From contig JACDOI010000009.1 of the NCBI GenBank assembly GCA_017656145.1, positions 1 through 64,000 on the forward strand: 64,000 nt of DNA. The letters are read 5' to 3'. A program made the translations under genes and the position numbers. Origin of the DNA: Bacillota bacterium. Its GTDB lineage: Bacteria; Bacillota; Limnochordia; Limnochordales; ZCTH02-B6. The notes beneath the pieces are model-generated. The model was not told where the DNA came from. It searched no databases and saw only the letters and a program-made list of their open reading frames with translations. This document shows positions 1 through 9,608 of the stretch, one piece after another (the first letter of the stretch is position 1; every line of letters begins with the position of its first letter).

Positions 1-655
1 CATGCCGCCGGTACTTGCCCGAAAGCCACCCCGCGGCCAGGGGGCTCCACGGGATGACGGCGAAGCCGTGAGCCTGGCAAAACGGGAGAAGTTCCCGCTC
101 CACGCTCCGGTTGAGGATGTTGTAGGGCGCCTGCTCGCAGACGAACCGCTCAAGCCCCAAACGGTCCGAGATCCACAAGCTCTCGCACAGTTGCCACGCG
201 GGAAAGGTGGAGGTGCCGATGTAGCGCACCTTGCCTTGCCGGACCAAGTCCGTGAGCGCGCTCAGCGTTTCGTCCAGCGGCGTGTCGGGGTCGGGCCGGT
301 GGACCTGGTACAGGTCGATGTAGTCGGTGCCGAGCCGCCGGAGGCTGCCTTCCACCTCCCGCATGATGTGGTAGCGGCTGTTGCCGCGGTCGTTGGGGCC
401 GTCGCCGACGGGCCGGGAAAACTTTGTGGCGATGATGACCCGATCCCGGCGGCCGGCCACCGCTTTGCCGACGATGGTCTCCGACGCCCCTTGACCGTAC
501 ACATTGGCGGTGTCGAGGAAGTTGATGCCCGCGTCCAGCGCCCGGTGGATCATGCGGATGGACTCGGCCTCATCGGTGGCCCAACCGAAATTCAAGCATC
601 CCAGGCAAAGGCGGGACACTTTCAAGCCGGCCCGCCCGAGCTTGACATACTCCAC
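1..655 (-). CDS. aldo/keto reductase, 3' end truncated by window edge
   Basis: Minus-strand reading from GTG at 655: VEYVKLGRAGLKVSRLCLGCLNFGWATDEAESIRMIHRALDAGINFLDTANVYGQGASETIVGKAV...IIATKF...YIDLYQVHRPDPDTPLDETL; classic AKR motifs. Not listed in the ORF track because it runs off the edge. Confidence 0.88.
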   Translation of the reverse strand, partial: MEYVKLGRAGLKVSRLCLGCLNFGWATDEAESIRMIHRALDAGINFLDTANVYGQGASETIVGKAVAGRRDRVIIATKFSRPVGDGPNDRGNSRYHIMREVEGSLRRLGTDYIDLYQVHRPDPDTPLDETLSALTDLVRQGKVRYIGTSTFPAWQLCESLWISDRLGLERFVCEQAPYNILNRSVERELLPFCQAHGFAVIPWSPLAAGWLSGKYRRH

Positions 656-724
656 CTGCGCTCACCTCCGACGAAATCTGCTGCAGCAAGTGACGCCGGC
701 TGGACGTTCGCCGGGCTGCCGCGA

Positions 725-2167
725 TTACGGCACGTCTTCGGCGATGGCCAGGCCGACCAGCTTCACCTCGACAAATTCGTGGATGCCGTAGGGGCCCCCT
801 TCCCGCCCGATGCCGCTCTCCTTGAACCCGCCGAAGGGAACCTGCGCGGTGGACGGCAAGCCCTCGTTCACCCCGACGATGCCGTACTCAAGCCGCTCCG
901 CGGCCCGGACCGCCCGGCTCACGTTTTCCGTGAACACGTACGCGGCCAGGCCGTAACGGCTGTCGTTGGCGCGCCGGTACGCCTCGGATTCGGTGTCGAA
1001 CGGGATGATGGGCGCGACGGGGCCGAAGGTTTCTTCTTCCATGATGCGCATGCCCTCGCGCACGTTCAAAAGCACCGTGGGCGCGTAGTAGCAGCCGCCG
1101 GAGAACTCGTCGCCTTCCAGAACCCGGCCGCCAGTCAGCACCCGGGCCCCGCGGGATACGGCGTCCTCCACGTGCCGCTGCACCTTCTCAAGCCCCGCCC
1201 GGTCGATGAGGGGGCCCACTTGCACGTCCTCGTTCAGGCCGTTGCCGACCTTTAGGGCCGCGACGGCTTCGGTGAACCGACGGGTGAACTCATCCAAAAT
1301 CCCCTGTTGCACGAAGATGCGGTTGGCGCACACGCACGTTTGGCCCATGTTGCGGAACTTGGAGGCGATGGTTCCCTGAACCGCCTTATCGACGTCCGCA
1401 TCGTCAAACACGATCACCGGAGCGTGCCCGCCCAGCTCCAAGGAAACCCGCTTCACCTGCGCCGCCGCCTCCCGCATGAGGTATTTGCCCACCTCAGTGG
1501 AGCCGGTGAAGGTGATCTTCCGCACAAGGGGATTGGTGAGGAACTCCTGCCCGACGGGCCGGGGATCCTTGGCGGTGACCAGGTTGACCACGCCGGCCGG
1601 CAGACCCGCCTCGGCCAAGAGCACCACGGTGCACCCGGCGGCCAGAGCCGGGCCCAGCTTGCGGGTGACCATGGCCGCGGGAAAGTTCCACGGCGTAATG
1701 GCCGCCACGACGCCGACGGGCTGCTTGATAACCATGTGGCGCTTGCCCGGAACCGAGTTGGGGATGATGTCGCCGTACACCCGTTCGGCCTCGCCGGCGA
1801 ACCAGTCGAAAAACGACGCGGCGTACTCGATCTCGCCGCGGGCTTCCTTGATGGGCTTGCCCATCTCCCGGGTCAGCTGGCGGGCCAGCGTCTCCTGGCG
1901 CTCCCGCATGAGGGCGGCGGCCCGCCGCAGGATGCGGCCCCGGACCAGGGCCGGGGTGCGGGACCAGGCGGAAAACGCCTCGTGGGCCGCTTCCACCGCC
2001 CGGCGGGCGTCTTCGGCCCCCCCATCGGCCACTTCGGCCAACTGCTCGCCGGTAGCCGGATCCGTCACGGGAAACGTGCGGCCGGTGGACGCGGGCACCC
2101 ACTCGCCGCCGATGAACAGCCGGCGCTCCGCAGCAGTGCCGGCAACAGCAGAGACGTTGCTGTTCAT
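725..2167 (-). CDS. gabD: NAD(P)-dependent aldehyde dehydrogenase, succinate-semialdehyde dehydrogenase-like, with apparent internal in-frame deletion
   Basis: VSLELGGHAPVIVFDDADVD, GQTCVCANR, FGGFKESGIGREGGPYGIHEFVEVK motifs; start at MNSNVSAV. The KPAxxTPxSALALAE segment after GCTVVL is absent. Confidence 0.85.
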   Translation of the reverse strand: MNSNVSAVAGTAAERRLFIGGEWVPASTGRTFPVTDPATGEQLAEVADGGAEDARRAVEAAHEAFSAWSRTPALVRGRILRRAAALMRERQETLARQLTREMGKPIKEARGEIEYAASFFDWFAGEAERVYGDIIPNSVPGKRHMVIKQPVGVVAAITPWNFPAAMVTRKLGPALAAGCTVVLLAEAGLPAGVVNLVTAKDPRPVGQEFLTNPLVRKITFTGSTEVGKYLMREAAAQVKRVSLELGGHAPVIVFDDADVDKAVQGTIASKFRNMGQTCVCANRIFVQQGILDEFTRRFTEAVAALKVGNGLNEDVQVGPLIDRAGLEKVQRHVEDAVSRGARVLTGGRVLEGDEFSGGCYYAPTVLLNVREGMRIMEEETFGPVAPIIPFDTESEAYRRANDSRYGLAAYVFTENVSRAVRAAERLEYGIVGVNEGLPSTAQVPFGGFKESGIGREGGPYGIHEFVEVKLVGLAIAEDVP

Positions 2168-2441
2168 GGATGGCTTCCCCCCTCGTTTTGCCGTCATGTC
2201 CGGCCGGGCCTTCGGGCCCATCGGCTCCGGATTCACGGGACACGGTTCCACGGTTGCCCCCCGATTCCTCCCGGTACCCCGGGTCGGCAGGACGGGAAGG
2301 CCCGACGGTTTCGCCGCTGGCCGGGCAGGAACCGGGCCGGGCGAGGGGAAGTTTGATGCGGCGGCGCGCGAACGGAGACGCCGGGACGAATCGGTTTCGG
2401 TATAGGGCCCCTATCCTCGGGGCCAGCGGGGAGGGTGCGGG

Positions 2442-3410
2442 TTGGCGAACGGATATCGCGGGATGCGGGCGCTGGTGACCGGCGGCGCCGGGTTCATCGG
2501 CAGCCACCTGGTCGAGACTCTTCTTGCGCGGGGATGGCAAGTGGCGGTGCTGGACAACTTTGCTACGGGGCGGCGGGAAAACGTGCCGGAGGACGCCGTT
2601 CTGTTTGAGGCCGACGTGCGGGACCAGGACGCGGTCGCGCGGGCGGTAGCCGACTTCCGGCCGACCCACATCTTTCACCAGGCCGCCCAGGCGTCGGTCA
2701 AGGTGTCGGTGGACGACCCGGCCCTCGATGCGGCGATCAACGTGATGGGCGGGCTATCCGTGCTGGAAGCGGCCCGCCGGTCGGGGGTGCGGCGGGTTGT
2801 GGTCGCGTCCACCGGCGGGGCCATCTACGGAGAGGTTCCGGAAGGGCAGCGGGCATCGGAAGAGTGGCCGCTGCGTCCCAAAAGCCCCTACGGGGTTGCC
2901 AAGGCGGCGCTGGAACAGTATCTTGAGGCGTACCGCCAAAACTTCGGGCTTGCTGGCACCGTGCTTCGCTACGCCAACGTCTACGGGCCCCGGCAGGACC
3001 CGCTGGGCGAGGCGGGGGTGGTGGCCATCTTTGCGAACCGGGTGCTGGGCGGCCGGCCGGTGACCCTCTTCGCCCGACGGGAGCCGGGAGACGAGGGATG
3101 CGTCCGGGACTACGTGTGGGTGGGAGACGTGGTGGCCGCCAACCTTTTGGCGGCCGAACGGGAACTGGACGGCTGTTTCAACGTGGGAACCGGCGTCGGC
3201 AGCACCACCCGCCAGGTATTGGCGGCCATCGAGGCTGCGGCGGGCGCCAGGGCCCGGGTGGAGCCGGCGCCCCCGCGGCCGGGTGATTTGGAGCGCAGCG
3301 TCGTCGATGCGTCGCGGCTCGCGGCGTGCGGCTGGTCGCCCCGGGTCGGGCTCGAGGAGGGCATCCGCCGCACGGTGGAATGGTTTCGTCGAACTCAGAA
3401 CGGGAACTGA
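2442..3410 (+). CDS. NAD-dependent epimerase/dehydratase (UDP-glucose 4-epimerase-like SDR)
   Basis: MRALVTGGAGFIGSHLVETLL Rossmann motif; YGVAKAALE YxxxK motif; RYANVYGPRQ. Confidence 0.9.
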   Translation: MANGYRGMRALVTGGAGFIGSHLVETLLARGWQVAVLDNFATGRRENVPEDAVLFEADVRDQDAVARAVADFRPTHIFHQAAQASVKVSVDDPALDAAINVMGGLSVLEAARRSGVRRVVVASTGGAIYGEVPEGQRASEEWPLRPKSPYGVAKAALEQYLEAYRQNFGLAGTVLRYANVYGPRQDPLGEAGVVAIFANRVLGGRPVTLFARREPGDEGCVRDYVWVGDVVAANLLAAERELDGCFNVGTGVGSTTRQVLAAIEAAAGARARVEPAPPRPGDLERSVVDASRLAACGWSPRVGLEEGIRRTVEWFRRTQNGN

Positions 3411-3412
3411 CC

Positions 3413-3778
3413 TTACCCCGCGCGCCCCGCGGCGGCCCGCCGCTCCTGTGCGCCCGCCCGCTCCACAAGGCCGACGCTGATCAGGCCGAGCAACATGTGG
3501 ATCATGACGGCAAAGCGGCCCACAAATACGTCTTGCCAAAGCCCCAGCCCGACGAACAGCGTGATCAGGGGCATGAACCGGGCCAGCACCCGGACGGCGT
3601 CGTTGCCGGCCTTGGGATGGGGTCGCATGGCCAGCAAGGCGAGGACGGCGATCAGCACGCCCAGGGAAATGTGCGTTTCCCAAAGCCGCTGGTTGGCGAT
3701 GAATCCGAAAAATCTCCCAAGCCCGAGCAAGACCTGGATGTACAGGGCGATGCGCAATGCGATGAGCACCGGATTCAC
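3413..3778 (-). CDS. small integral membrane protein (about 4 TM), unknown function
   Basis: GTG start: VNPVLIALRIALYIQVLLGLGRFFGFIANQRLWETHISLGVLIAVLALLAM...; 4 hydrophobic segments. The longer 374-aa ORF upstream extension is not protein-like. Confidence 0.6.
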   Translation of the reverse strand: MNPVLIALRIALYIQVLLGLGRFFGFIANQRLWETHISLGVLIAVLALLAMRPHPKAGNDAVRVLARFMPLITLFVGLGLWQDVFVGRFAVMIHMLLGLISVGLVERAGAQERRAAAGRAG

Positions 3779-4147
3779 CTCCCTTTTGCCTTTCCGACTT
3801 GCGCTTGCGACAAGCGTTCGGCGTGCCGCGACTCTTTCATTCGAACCTGGTTCGCGCTCGCAAGATGACTTGGCCAACCGGCGCCCATAACCCTTCCTGA
3901 CGATGGTGACTAGGTCGCTTTTCCCGCTCAAGGCGGGATATCTCGCTCGCTTGCCGGGCCTGCTCACCGGCGAAACCAAACGTCTTATCTGATTCCGCCT
4001 TTGAGTTGTGAATAAATCAATCAATAATGAAGGAATTGCTTCGCCGAGAAAGAATGATGCAAGCGCGCCGTCAACAGGGGCTCCGCACCCGGGTTCCGGC
4101 GGGAAGCGGTGCCGGCCGCAAGGTGCATGGAGAGGAGTCGTCTTTTG

Positions 4148-5068
4148 ATGGGGCTGTTGGAAAGGTTCCGGGCCGCTCGCCCGCGCTTGAGCGCCAACCA
4201 GCGGTCCATCGCGGAGTTCATCCTGGAGCGTCCGGAAGATTGCGCCTTTCTCACCGCCGGTGAACTTGGGCGGCGGGTGGGCGTAAGCGAGTCCACGGTT
4301 GTGCGTTTTGCCGTCGCGGTAGGCTTTGCCGGCTACCCGGAGCTGCAGCGCACACTTCGGGACGAACTCAAGCGCCGGCTGACGACGGTAGAGCGCCTTC
4401 AAGCCAGGCGGGAGGAGCTTGCCGGTCCTGCCGACAGCCTGCGGGCCGTGTGGGAAAACGACATCAACAACATCCATCGCACCTTCCGCTCGATGCCTCG
4501 GGAAGATTTCGAGCGGGCGGTGAACCTTCTTGCCCAAGCCCGCCGGGTATATGTTATCGGGCTTCGAACGTCGGCGTGCGTTGCCCTCTTGCTCACCACG
4601 GCCCTGCAGTACCTGGGTAAGGAAGCCGTCCGGGTCGACTTAGGAATCGGAGATTTCTGGGATCGGCTGGACATGGCCGGCCCCGGGGACGTCGTCGTCG
4701 GCATCAGCGTCCCCCGCTACACCCGATGGACGACGGAGATGGTCCGGTTCGCCCGCGCGAAAGGGGCCGTTGCCATCGCACTGACCGACAGTCCCGTGTC
4801 GCCCCTGGCCGAGCTGTGCGACGTGTTGTTGCCGGTGGCCACCGACTTCAATTCGGTTGTCGAGTCGTTCGTCGCCCCGCTGAGCGTCGCAAACGCCCTC
4901 ATCCTGGGGGTGGCCATGAGCGACGAGGCTGGGAGCCTCGCGGCGCTTCGCCGCCGGGAGGCTTTGTGGGAGTCGCAACAGCTCTATGAGGAGTCCCGCA
5001 CCGCGGGAAGGGGGGATGGAATCGCGCGCGGCTTTGCGGGTGAGCAACGCCTGATGCCGTCGATGTGA
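4148..5068 (+). CDS. MurR/RpiR family transcriptional regulator (HTH + SIS domain)
   Basis: LSANQRSIAEFILERPEDCAFLTAGELGRRVGVSESTVVRFAVAVGFAGYPELQ; VYVIGLRTSACVALLL...VVVGISVPRYTRWT SIS domain. Confidence 0.92.
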   Translation: MGLLERFRAARPRLSANQRSIAEFILERPEDCAFLTAGELGRRVGVSESTVVRFAVAVGFAGYPELQRTLRDELKRRLTTVERLQARREELAGPADSLRAVWENDINNIHRTFRSMPREDFERAVNLLAQARRVYVIGLRTSACVALLLTTALQYLGKEAVRVDLGIGDFWDRLDMAGPGDVVVGISVPRYTRWTTEMVRFARAKGAVAIALTDSPVSPLAELCDVLLPVATDFNSVVESFVAPLSVANALILGVAMSDEAGSLAALRRREALWESQQLYEESRTAGRGDGIARGFAGEQRLMPSM

Positions 5069-5096
5069 AATCCGATCCGATGGGAGGTCGAGCATC

Positions 5097-6065
5097 ATGG
5101 CAAAACCGGTGTGCGGCCCGTTGCGGGCACTGGTGTTGCTCGCGGGGCTCGTTGCCGGCTTGTTCGTTGCCTTTCCGGCGGCTGCCCAACTCCAGTATCT
5201 CAGCCTCGCCTCGGGCAGCCCAGGAGGGGTCTACTTCCCGCTGGGCGGTGCCATGGCGGACCTTTTGACGGACGTTTTGCCAGGGGTTCAGGTGACCTCG
5301 GAATCGACGGCGGCGTCGGTGGAAAACTCCCGGCTGGTCGGTCTTGGCATGGCCGACATGGGCATGGTACTGGGCAGCGTCGCCTACAAAGCCTACTCCG
5401 GAGAGGCGCCGTTTGATCAGCCGCTTCCACTCCGGGCGCTTTTCCAGATGTACCCGGCACCGCAACACATCGTCGCGTTGAAAGACTCGGGGATCCGGTC
5501 GGTGCACGACTTGCGGGGGCGGCGGGTGTCCACGGAGGCTCCCGGCAGCGGCGCGGAAACTATCGCCTTGACCATCCTGGAAGTGTACGGCATCGATCCC
5601 GATTCGGATTTCCGGCGCGCCCGCTTGTCGCAGACCGAATCCGCCGACGCGCTCAAAGACCGGGTCATCGACGCCGCATTTTACAACTTCGCCTATCCCG
5701 CTTCGGTCGTGGTGGAGTTGGCCACGGTTCGGGACATTGACTTGATTTCCCTGGAACCCGACATGCTGGAGCGGCTTTTGGCCGACCACCCGTACTTTGT
5801 CCGCACCGTCATCCCGGCGGGAACGTACCGGGGTGTCGACCGGGACGTTTTGGCCGTCGGCGACTCGAACCTCATCGTCGTCCACGCCGACATGCCCGAA
5901 GATCTCGCGTACGCGATCACCAAAACGATTTTCGAGCATGCCGAGGCGTTGCACCCGGTCCACCCGGTGGCCCGGCTGCTGGTGCCGGAAAACGGGGTGA
6001 CATCCCCCATCCCCTTGCATCCGGGCGCCGAACGGTATTTCCGTGAGGCAGGGGTGCTGGAGTGA
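5097..6065 (+). CDS. TAXI family TRAP transporter solute-binding subunit
   Basis: Signal peptide then LQYLSLASGSPGGVYFPLGGAMADLLTDVLPGVQVTSESTAASVENSRL; typical TAXI fold. Confidence 0.92.
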   Translation: MAKPVCGPLRALVLLAGLVAGLFVAFPAAAQLQYLSLASGSPGGVYFPLGGAMADLLTDVLPGVQVTSESTAASVENSRLVGLGMADMGMVLGSVAYKAYSGEAPFDQPLPLRALFQMYPAPQHIVALKDSGIRSVHDLRGRRVSTEAPGSGAETIALTILEVYGIDPDSDFRRARLSQTESADALKDRVIDAAFYNFAYPASVVVELATVRDIDLISLEPDMLERLLADHPYFVRTVIPAGTYRGVDRDVLAVGDSNLIVVHADMPEDLAYAITKTIFEHAEALHPVHPVARLLVPENGVTSPIPLHPGAERYFREAGVLE

Positions 6066-6613
6066 GGCCGTCCGGCCATGGGCGGGGGCGATTCGCTCCC
6101 GCCCCCATCGCCGGACGGCCCCGGTTGCTCGGGGTTTGCCGGCTCGGGGTGTTGACCGCCGGCCTTGTCCCTGCGGCCGTCGCGGCGGTTCTGCTTTTGA
6201 CCTGGACCACCACGGGGCAAACGGCGCTTCGACTGGCGCTGATCGATGGGGCGAGCGGGGACGAGGTCTGGGCGGTTCCGGTGAATCCCGGTCAGTGGGT
6301 ACGGCTGCGCTACGTGCATTCCGCGGATCGAACGCCGGTGGAAAGCTGGTTTCGAGTGAGCGGGGATCCTCTGGGGCTTGTGCTGGAGGAGGAACGGTAT
6401 GCCTGGTACGGCGCGGGGCTGGAGTTTTACGGGCCGGATTCCATGGAGTGGGAGACGGGCTGGGTCGTCGTCCGGCCTGACCGGCACTTGTCCCGCCTGC
6501 CCCTGAGGGTAGCCGGGACGGTCGAACAGGAGCTTTGCGCCGGCAAAGCGCGGGTCCGCCTCAATGATCTGGCATCGTTCGGCCAATCCCTCATCGTGGA
6601 GGTGAGGCCGTGA
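6062..6613 (+). CDS. DUF1850 domain protein
   Basis: VRLRYVHSADRTPVESWFRV pattern; position between TAXI SBP and fused permease; ATGA-type overlaps with both neighbours. Confidence 0.75.
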   Translation: MRPSGHGRGRFAPAPIAGRPRLLGVCRLGVLTAGLVPAAVAAVLLLTWTTTGQTALRLALIDGASGDEVWAVPVNPGQWVRLRYVHSADRTPVESWFRVSGDPLGLVLEEERYAWYGAGLEFYGPDSMEWETGWVVVRPDRHLSRLPLRVAGTVEQELCAGKARVRLNDLASFGQSLIVEVRP

Positions 6614-8511
6614 ACGCCGCCGCCGAGCAACGGATTCGCAAGTGGGCCGCAAGGTCCGTTGCGGTCCTGGGTGTGGCCGCGTCGGTGTACCACTTGTACG
6701 CCGCCTATTTCTACCCGCTGTTCGCCCTGCAGCACCGGGCCGTCCACTGGATGTTTATGGCCACCATCCTCTTTCTCGTCTACCCGATCCTTCACGCCCC
6801 AAAGCTGACGTGGCGGCAGGTAGCCTACAGCGGCGCCTTCATCGCCCTGGCCATGGCCAGCGGCATCTACGTGCTGGTCAACTACGCGGCCGTGGGATCC
6901 CGGGCCGGGGCCTACAACGCGTGGGATGTGGCCTTTGGCGTGATGCTGCTCCTTGTCGTCTTCGAGGCCGCCCGGCGGGGAACCGGCTGGCCGGTGGTGC
7001 TGGTGGCTTTGGCGTTTTTGGCATACGCGTTCGCCGGGCCGTACTTGCCGCCCCTCTTGGGCCATCGGGGATTTGCCGTGGAGCGGGTGGTTCCGTACCT
7101 CTACCTGACAACCGACGGCGTGTTCGGCGTTCCTCTCGGGGTGTCAGCCAAATTCGTGCTGCTGTTCATTTTATACGGGGCTATCCTTGAGAAGTCCGGC
7201 GCGGGCAAGTTCTTTCTGGATCTGGCCATGTCAGTGGCCGGCGGAACCCGGGGAGGCCCGGCCAAGGCGGGCGTCATCTCGTCGGCCGTTTTGGGAACAG
7301 TTTCCGGAAGCTCTGTGGCGAACACGACGACGACCGGCACGTTTACCATCCCGCTCATGAAGCGGATCGGGGTCCGAGCGGAGATGGCCGGCGGCATCGA
7401 GGCCGCCGCGTCCACCATGGGCCAAGTGATACCGCCCGTCATGGGTGCCGCGGCGTTTTTGTTGGCCGAATACATCGGCGTGCCGTACGCGCGGGTCGCG
7501 GTGGCCGCCGTCATTCCGGCGCTTTTGGCCATGTGGTCCATGTTTTTGCAGGTGGATTTCTTGGCCGGCCACACCGGCATGCGGGGACTGCCCGCCGCGG
7601 AGCTGCCGGACATCTGGACCGTCTTCCGGCAGGGCGCGCACTTTTTGCTGCCGCTCCTGGCGCTGTTTTATTTCCTGCTGGGCGGTTATTCGCCGGAACG
7701 GGCTGTGTTGTGGACCATTCTCCTGACGGTGGCGGTGGTGCTCATTTCCGGTTGGCGGCAAGGCCGGCTGCGGGAAACCGGACGGGCCTTGGCGGAGGCG
7801 TTCGCCGCCGGCGGCGTCAACACCGTGACGGTGGCCGCGATTTGCGCGGCTGCAGGCGTCATCATCGGCATGACCACCATGACAGGACTAGGCCTGCGCA
7901 TCAGCGGCATCGTCATCGACTTGGCCGGGGGGCGTCTATGGCTGGCGGCGCCCCTGGCCGCCGTCTCGTCGCTCATTCTGGGGATGGGAATCCCGACCAC
8001 GGCCAATTACGTCATTCAGGCGACCCTGGTGGCGCCTGCGCTCATTCAGATGGGTGTCCCGGTGCTGGCCGCCCACATGTTCGTCTTCTACTTCGGCGTC
8101 ATCGCGGACATTACGCCGCCGGTGGCCTTGGCCAGCTACGCCGCGGCGGGCATTGCCCAGTCCAACCCGTTTCGCACCGGCGTTGAGGCGTTCCGGTTCG
8201 GGCTGGCCAAGTACATCGTCCCGTTCCTCTTCTTGTACCAGCCGGCGCTGCTGATGCAAGACTCGTGGCTGGATGTGACAGTCGTCTCGGTCTTGGCCGC
8301 GCTGGGCATCACCGCGCTTTCGGCCATGCTGCAGCGGTACTTTTTCGGCTCCTTGGCCGGGTGGCAGATGATTCTCCTGGCCGCGGCGGCGCTGTTGCTG
8401 TTTTCCATGCGATGGGACGCGGCGCTCTTGGGCGCCGCCTTGATGATCGCCGTGGCGGGCGCGCAAAAGTGGAGCCGGCGGGCTCGCCAGCCGGGCGCGG
8501 CGATGCGGTGA
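6610..8511 (+). CDS. TRAP transporter fused permease subunit (DctQM-type)
   Basis: 633 aa, multi-TM; GTVSGSSVANTTTTGTFTIPLMKRIG...AAASTMGQVIPPVMGAAAF and LGMGIPTTANYV signature stretches. Confidence 0.94.
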   Translation: MNAAAEQRIRKWAARSVAVLGVAASVYHLYAAYFYPLFALQHRAVHWMFMATILFLVYPILHAPKLTWRQVAYSGAFIALAMASGIYVLVNYAAVGSRAGAYNAWDVAFGVMLLLVVFEAARRGTGWPVVLVALAFLAYAFAGPYLPPLLGHRGFAVERVVPYLYLTTDGVFGVPLGVSAKFVLLFILYGAILEKSGAGKFFLDLAMSVAGGTRGGPAKAGVISSAVLGTVSGSSVANTTTTGTFTIPLMKRIGVRAEMAGGIEAAASTMGQVIPPVMGAAAFLLAEYIGVPYARVAVAAVIPALLAMWSMFLQVDFLAGHTGMRGLPAAELPDIWTVFRQGAHFLLPLLALFYFLLGGYSPERAVLWTILLTVAVVLISGWRQGRLRETGRALAEAFAAGGVNTVTVAAICAAAGVIIGMTTMTGLGLRISGIVIDLAGGRLWLAAPLAAVSSLILGMGIPTTANYVIQATLVAPALIQMGVPVLAAHMFVFYFGVIADITPPVALASYAAAGIAQSNPFRTGVEAFRFGLAKYIVPFLFLYQPALLMQDSWLDVTVVSVLAALGITALSAMLQRYFFGSLAGWQMILLAAAALLLFSMRWDAALLGAALMIAVAGAQKWSRRARQPGAAMR

Positions 8512-8597
8512 TGATGATGTGGCGGGCTTCCCGGGCAGCCGGCCCGGACCGACGGGCGCGGGCGGGCTGGGAGCGATGGAAAGTTGAGGGCGAAGGA

Positions 8598-9608
8598 GTG
8601 AACGACAGCGTGAGTCAACTGCGGGTCATCGAAGCCGTGGCGGTGGCCGCCAAGCTCGTCCGGGATCACTTGGCCGTCAAAGCCGGCGAGCAAGTGCTCA
8701 TCGTCTGCGATCCGTCGACCGAGATGGATATGGCGTGGGCTCTTGCAGGGGCGGTGAGCGCGGCGGGAGGCGAGTACACCTTGGCGGTCATGCCCGACCG
8801 GGCCCGGGGCCGGGGAACGGAGCTGACCGCGTGCCTGGATGCCGCGCTGGACCGCGCCGACGTGCTCATCGGGCTGACCGCCGCCTCCGGCGCTCCCACC
8901 TATGCCCGATCGGTGGCCGACCGGTTGCAGAACAAGCGGCTGAGGGCGTTGTCCATGGTCATGCGGACGATGGACAACTGGACCCGGGGCGCGGCGTTGG
9001 CCGACTACGAGGAGCTGGACCGGCTGGGACGCTCCCTGGCGGACATGTGGGCCGCGGGCAGCCAGGTGTCCATTTTCTCGCCGTCCGGCACCCGGTTTTC
9101 CGCGGGCGTTACCAAAGAACCCGTGATGGACCAGATCGTCATTGTAGAGTGCGGCATCGCGCGCGAGCCCGGTCGGGAGGCCGCTTTTTCCGATGGGGAA
9201 ATCTCCCAGCGGCCGCTGCCGGGAACGGCATCGGGAACGCTGGTCGTGGACGGGCCGGTGGCGCTTGCGGGGGCGGGGGACGATCCCATCCGCGTGGAAG
9301 TGAAGAACGGCAAAGTCGTGGAAGTAAGCGGCGGCGCCCGGGCCCGCTGGCTCAAGCAAATTTTGGACGAGGTTCCGGGTGCGGACCACGTGGCCGAGAT
9401 AGGTCTTGGGCTCAATCCCGCCGCGCTGCGCAACGGGGATTTCGAGGAGGAAAAGAAAGCGGCCGGCAACGTCCACGTGGCGCTGGGCGACGACGTGTTC
9501 TACGGCGGCACGCACCGCTGCGCGGTCCATTTGGACATGGTGATCCGGAACGCCACCTTTCTGGTGGACGGCCGACCCCTGGCCCGGGAGGGGCGCATTG
9601 TCGCATGA
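8598..9608 (+). CDS. M29-type aminopeptidase / 2,5-dihydroxypyridine dioxygenase (NicX)-like metalloenzyme
   Basis: GTG start; NDSVSQLRVIEAVAVAAKLVRDHLAVKAGEQVLIVCDPSTEMDMAWAL...; C-terminal GDDVFYGGTHRCAVHLDMV with HxD metal motif. Confidence 0.7.
   Translation: MNDSVSQLRVIEAVAVAAKLVRDHLAVKAGEQVLIVCDPSTEMDMAWALAGAVSAAGGEYTLAVMPDRARGRGTELTACLDAALDRADVLIGLTAASGAPTYARSVADRLQNKRLRALSMVMRTMDNWTRGAALADYEELDRLGRSLADMWAAGSQVSIFSPSGTRFSAGVTKEPVMDQIVIVECGIAREPGREAAFSDGEISQRPLPGTASGTLVVDGPVALAGAGDDPIRVEVKNGKVVEVSGGARARWLKQILDEVPGADHVAEIGLGLNPAALRNGDFEEEKKAAGNVHVALGDDVFYGGTHRCAVHLDMVIRNATFLVDGRPLAREGRIVA

Noticed and set aside
2-1255. 417-aa plus-strand ORF over the AKR/ALDH genes
   Set aside because: Shadow ORF in high-GC DNA; opposite strand encodes clear aldo/keto reductase and aldehyde dehydrogenase motifs. 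The same logic removes most antisense ORFs in the track (e.g. 8136-9629 -, 41974-43260 -, 43473-44525 -, 63010-63636 +).
3838-3862. Minus-strand GGTTCGAAT resembling a tRNA T-loop
   Set aside because: Flanking nucleotides do not form the T-stem or an acceptor stem; no anticodon arm found.
3929-3945. TCCCGC-tcaag-GCGGGA hairpin between the small membrane protein and RpiR gene as a terminator
   Set aside because: Short stem, no T-tract on either strand at the right position; insufficient support.
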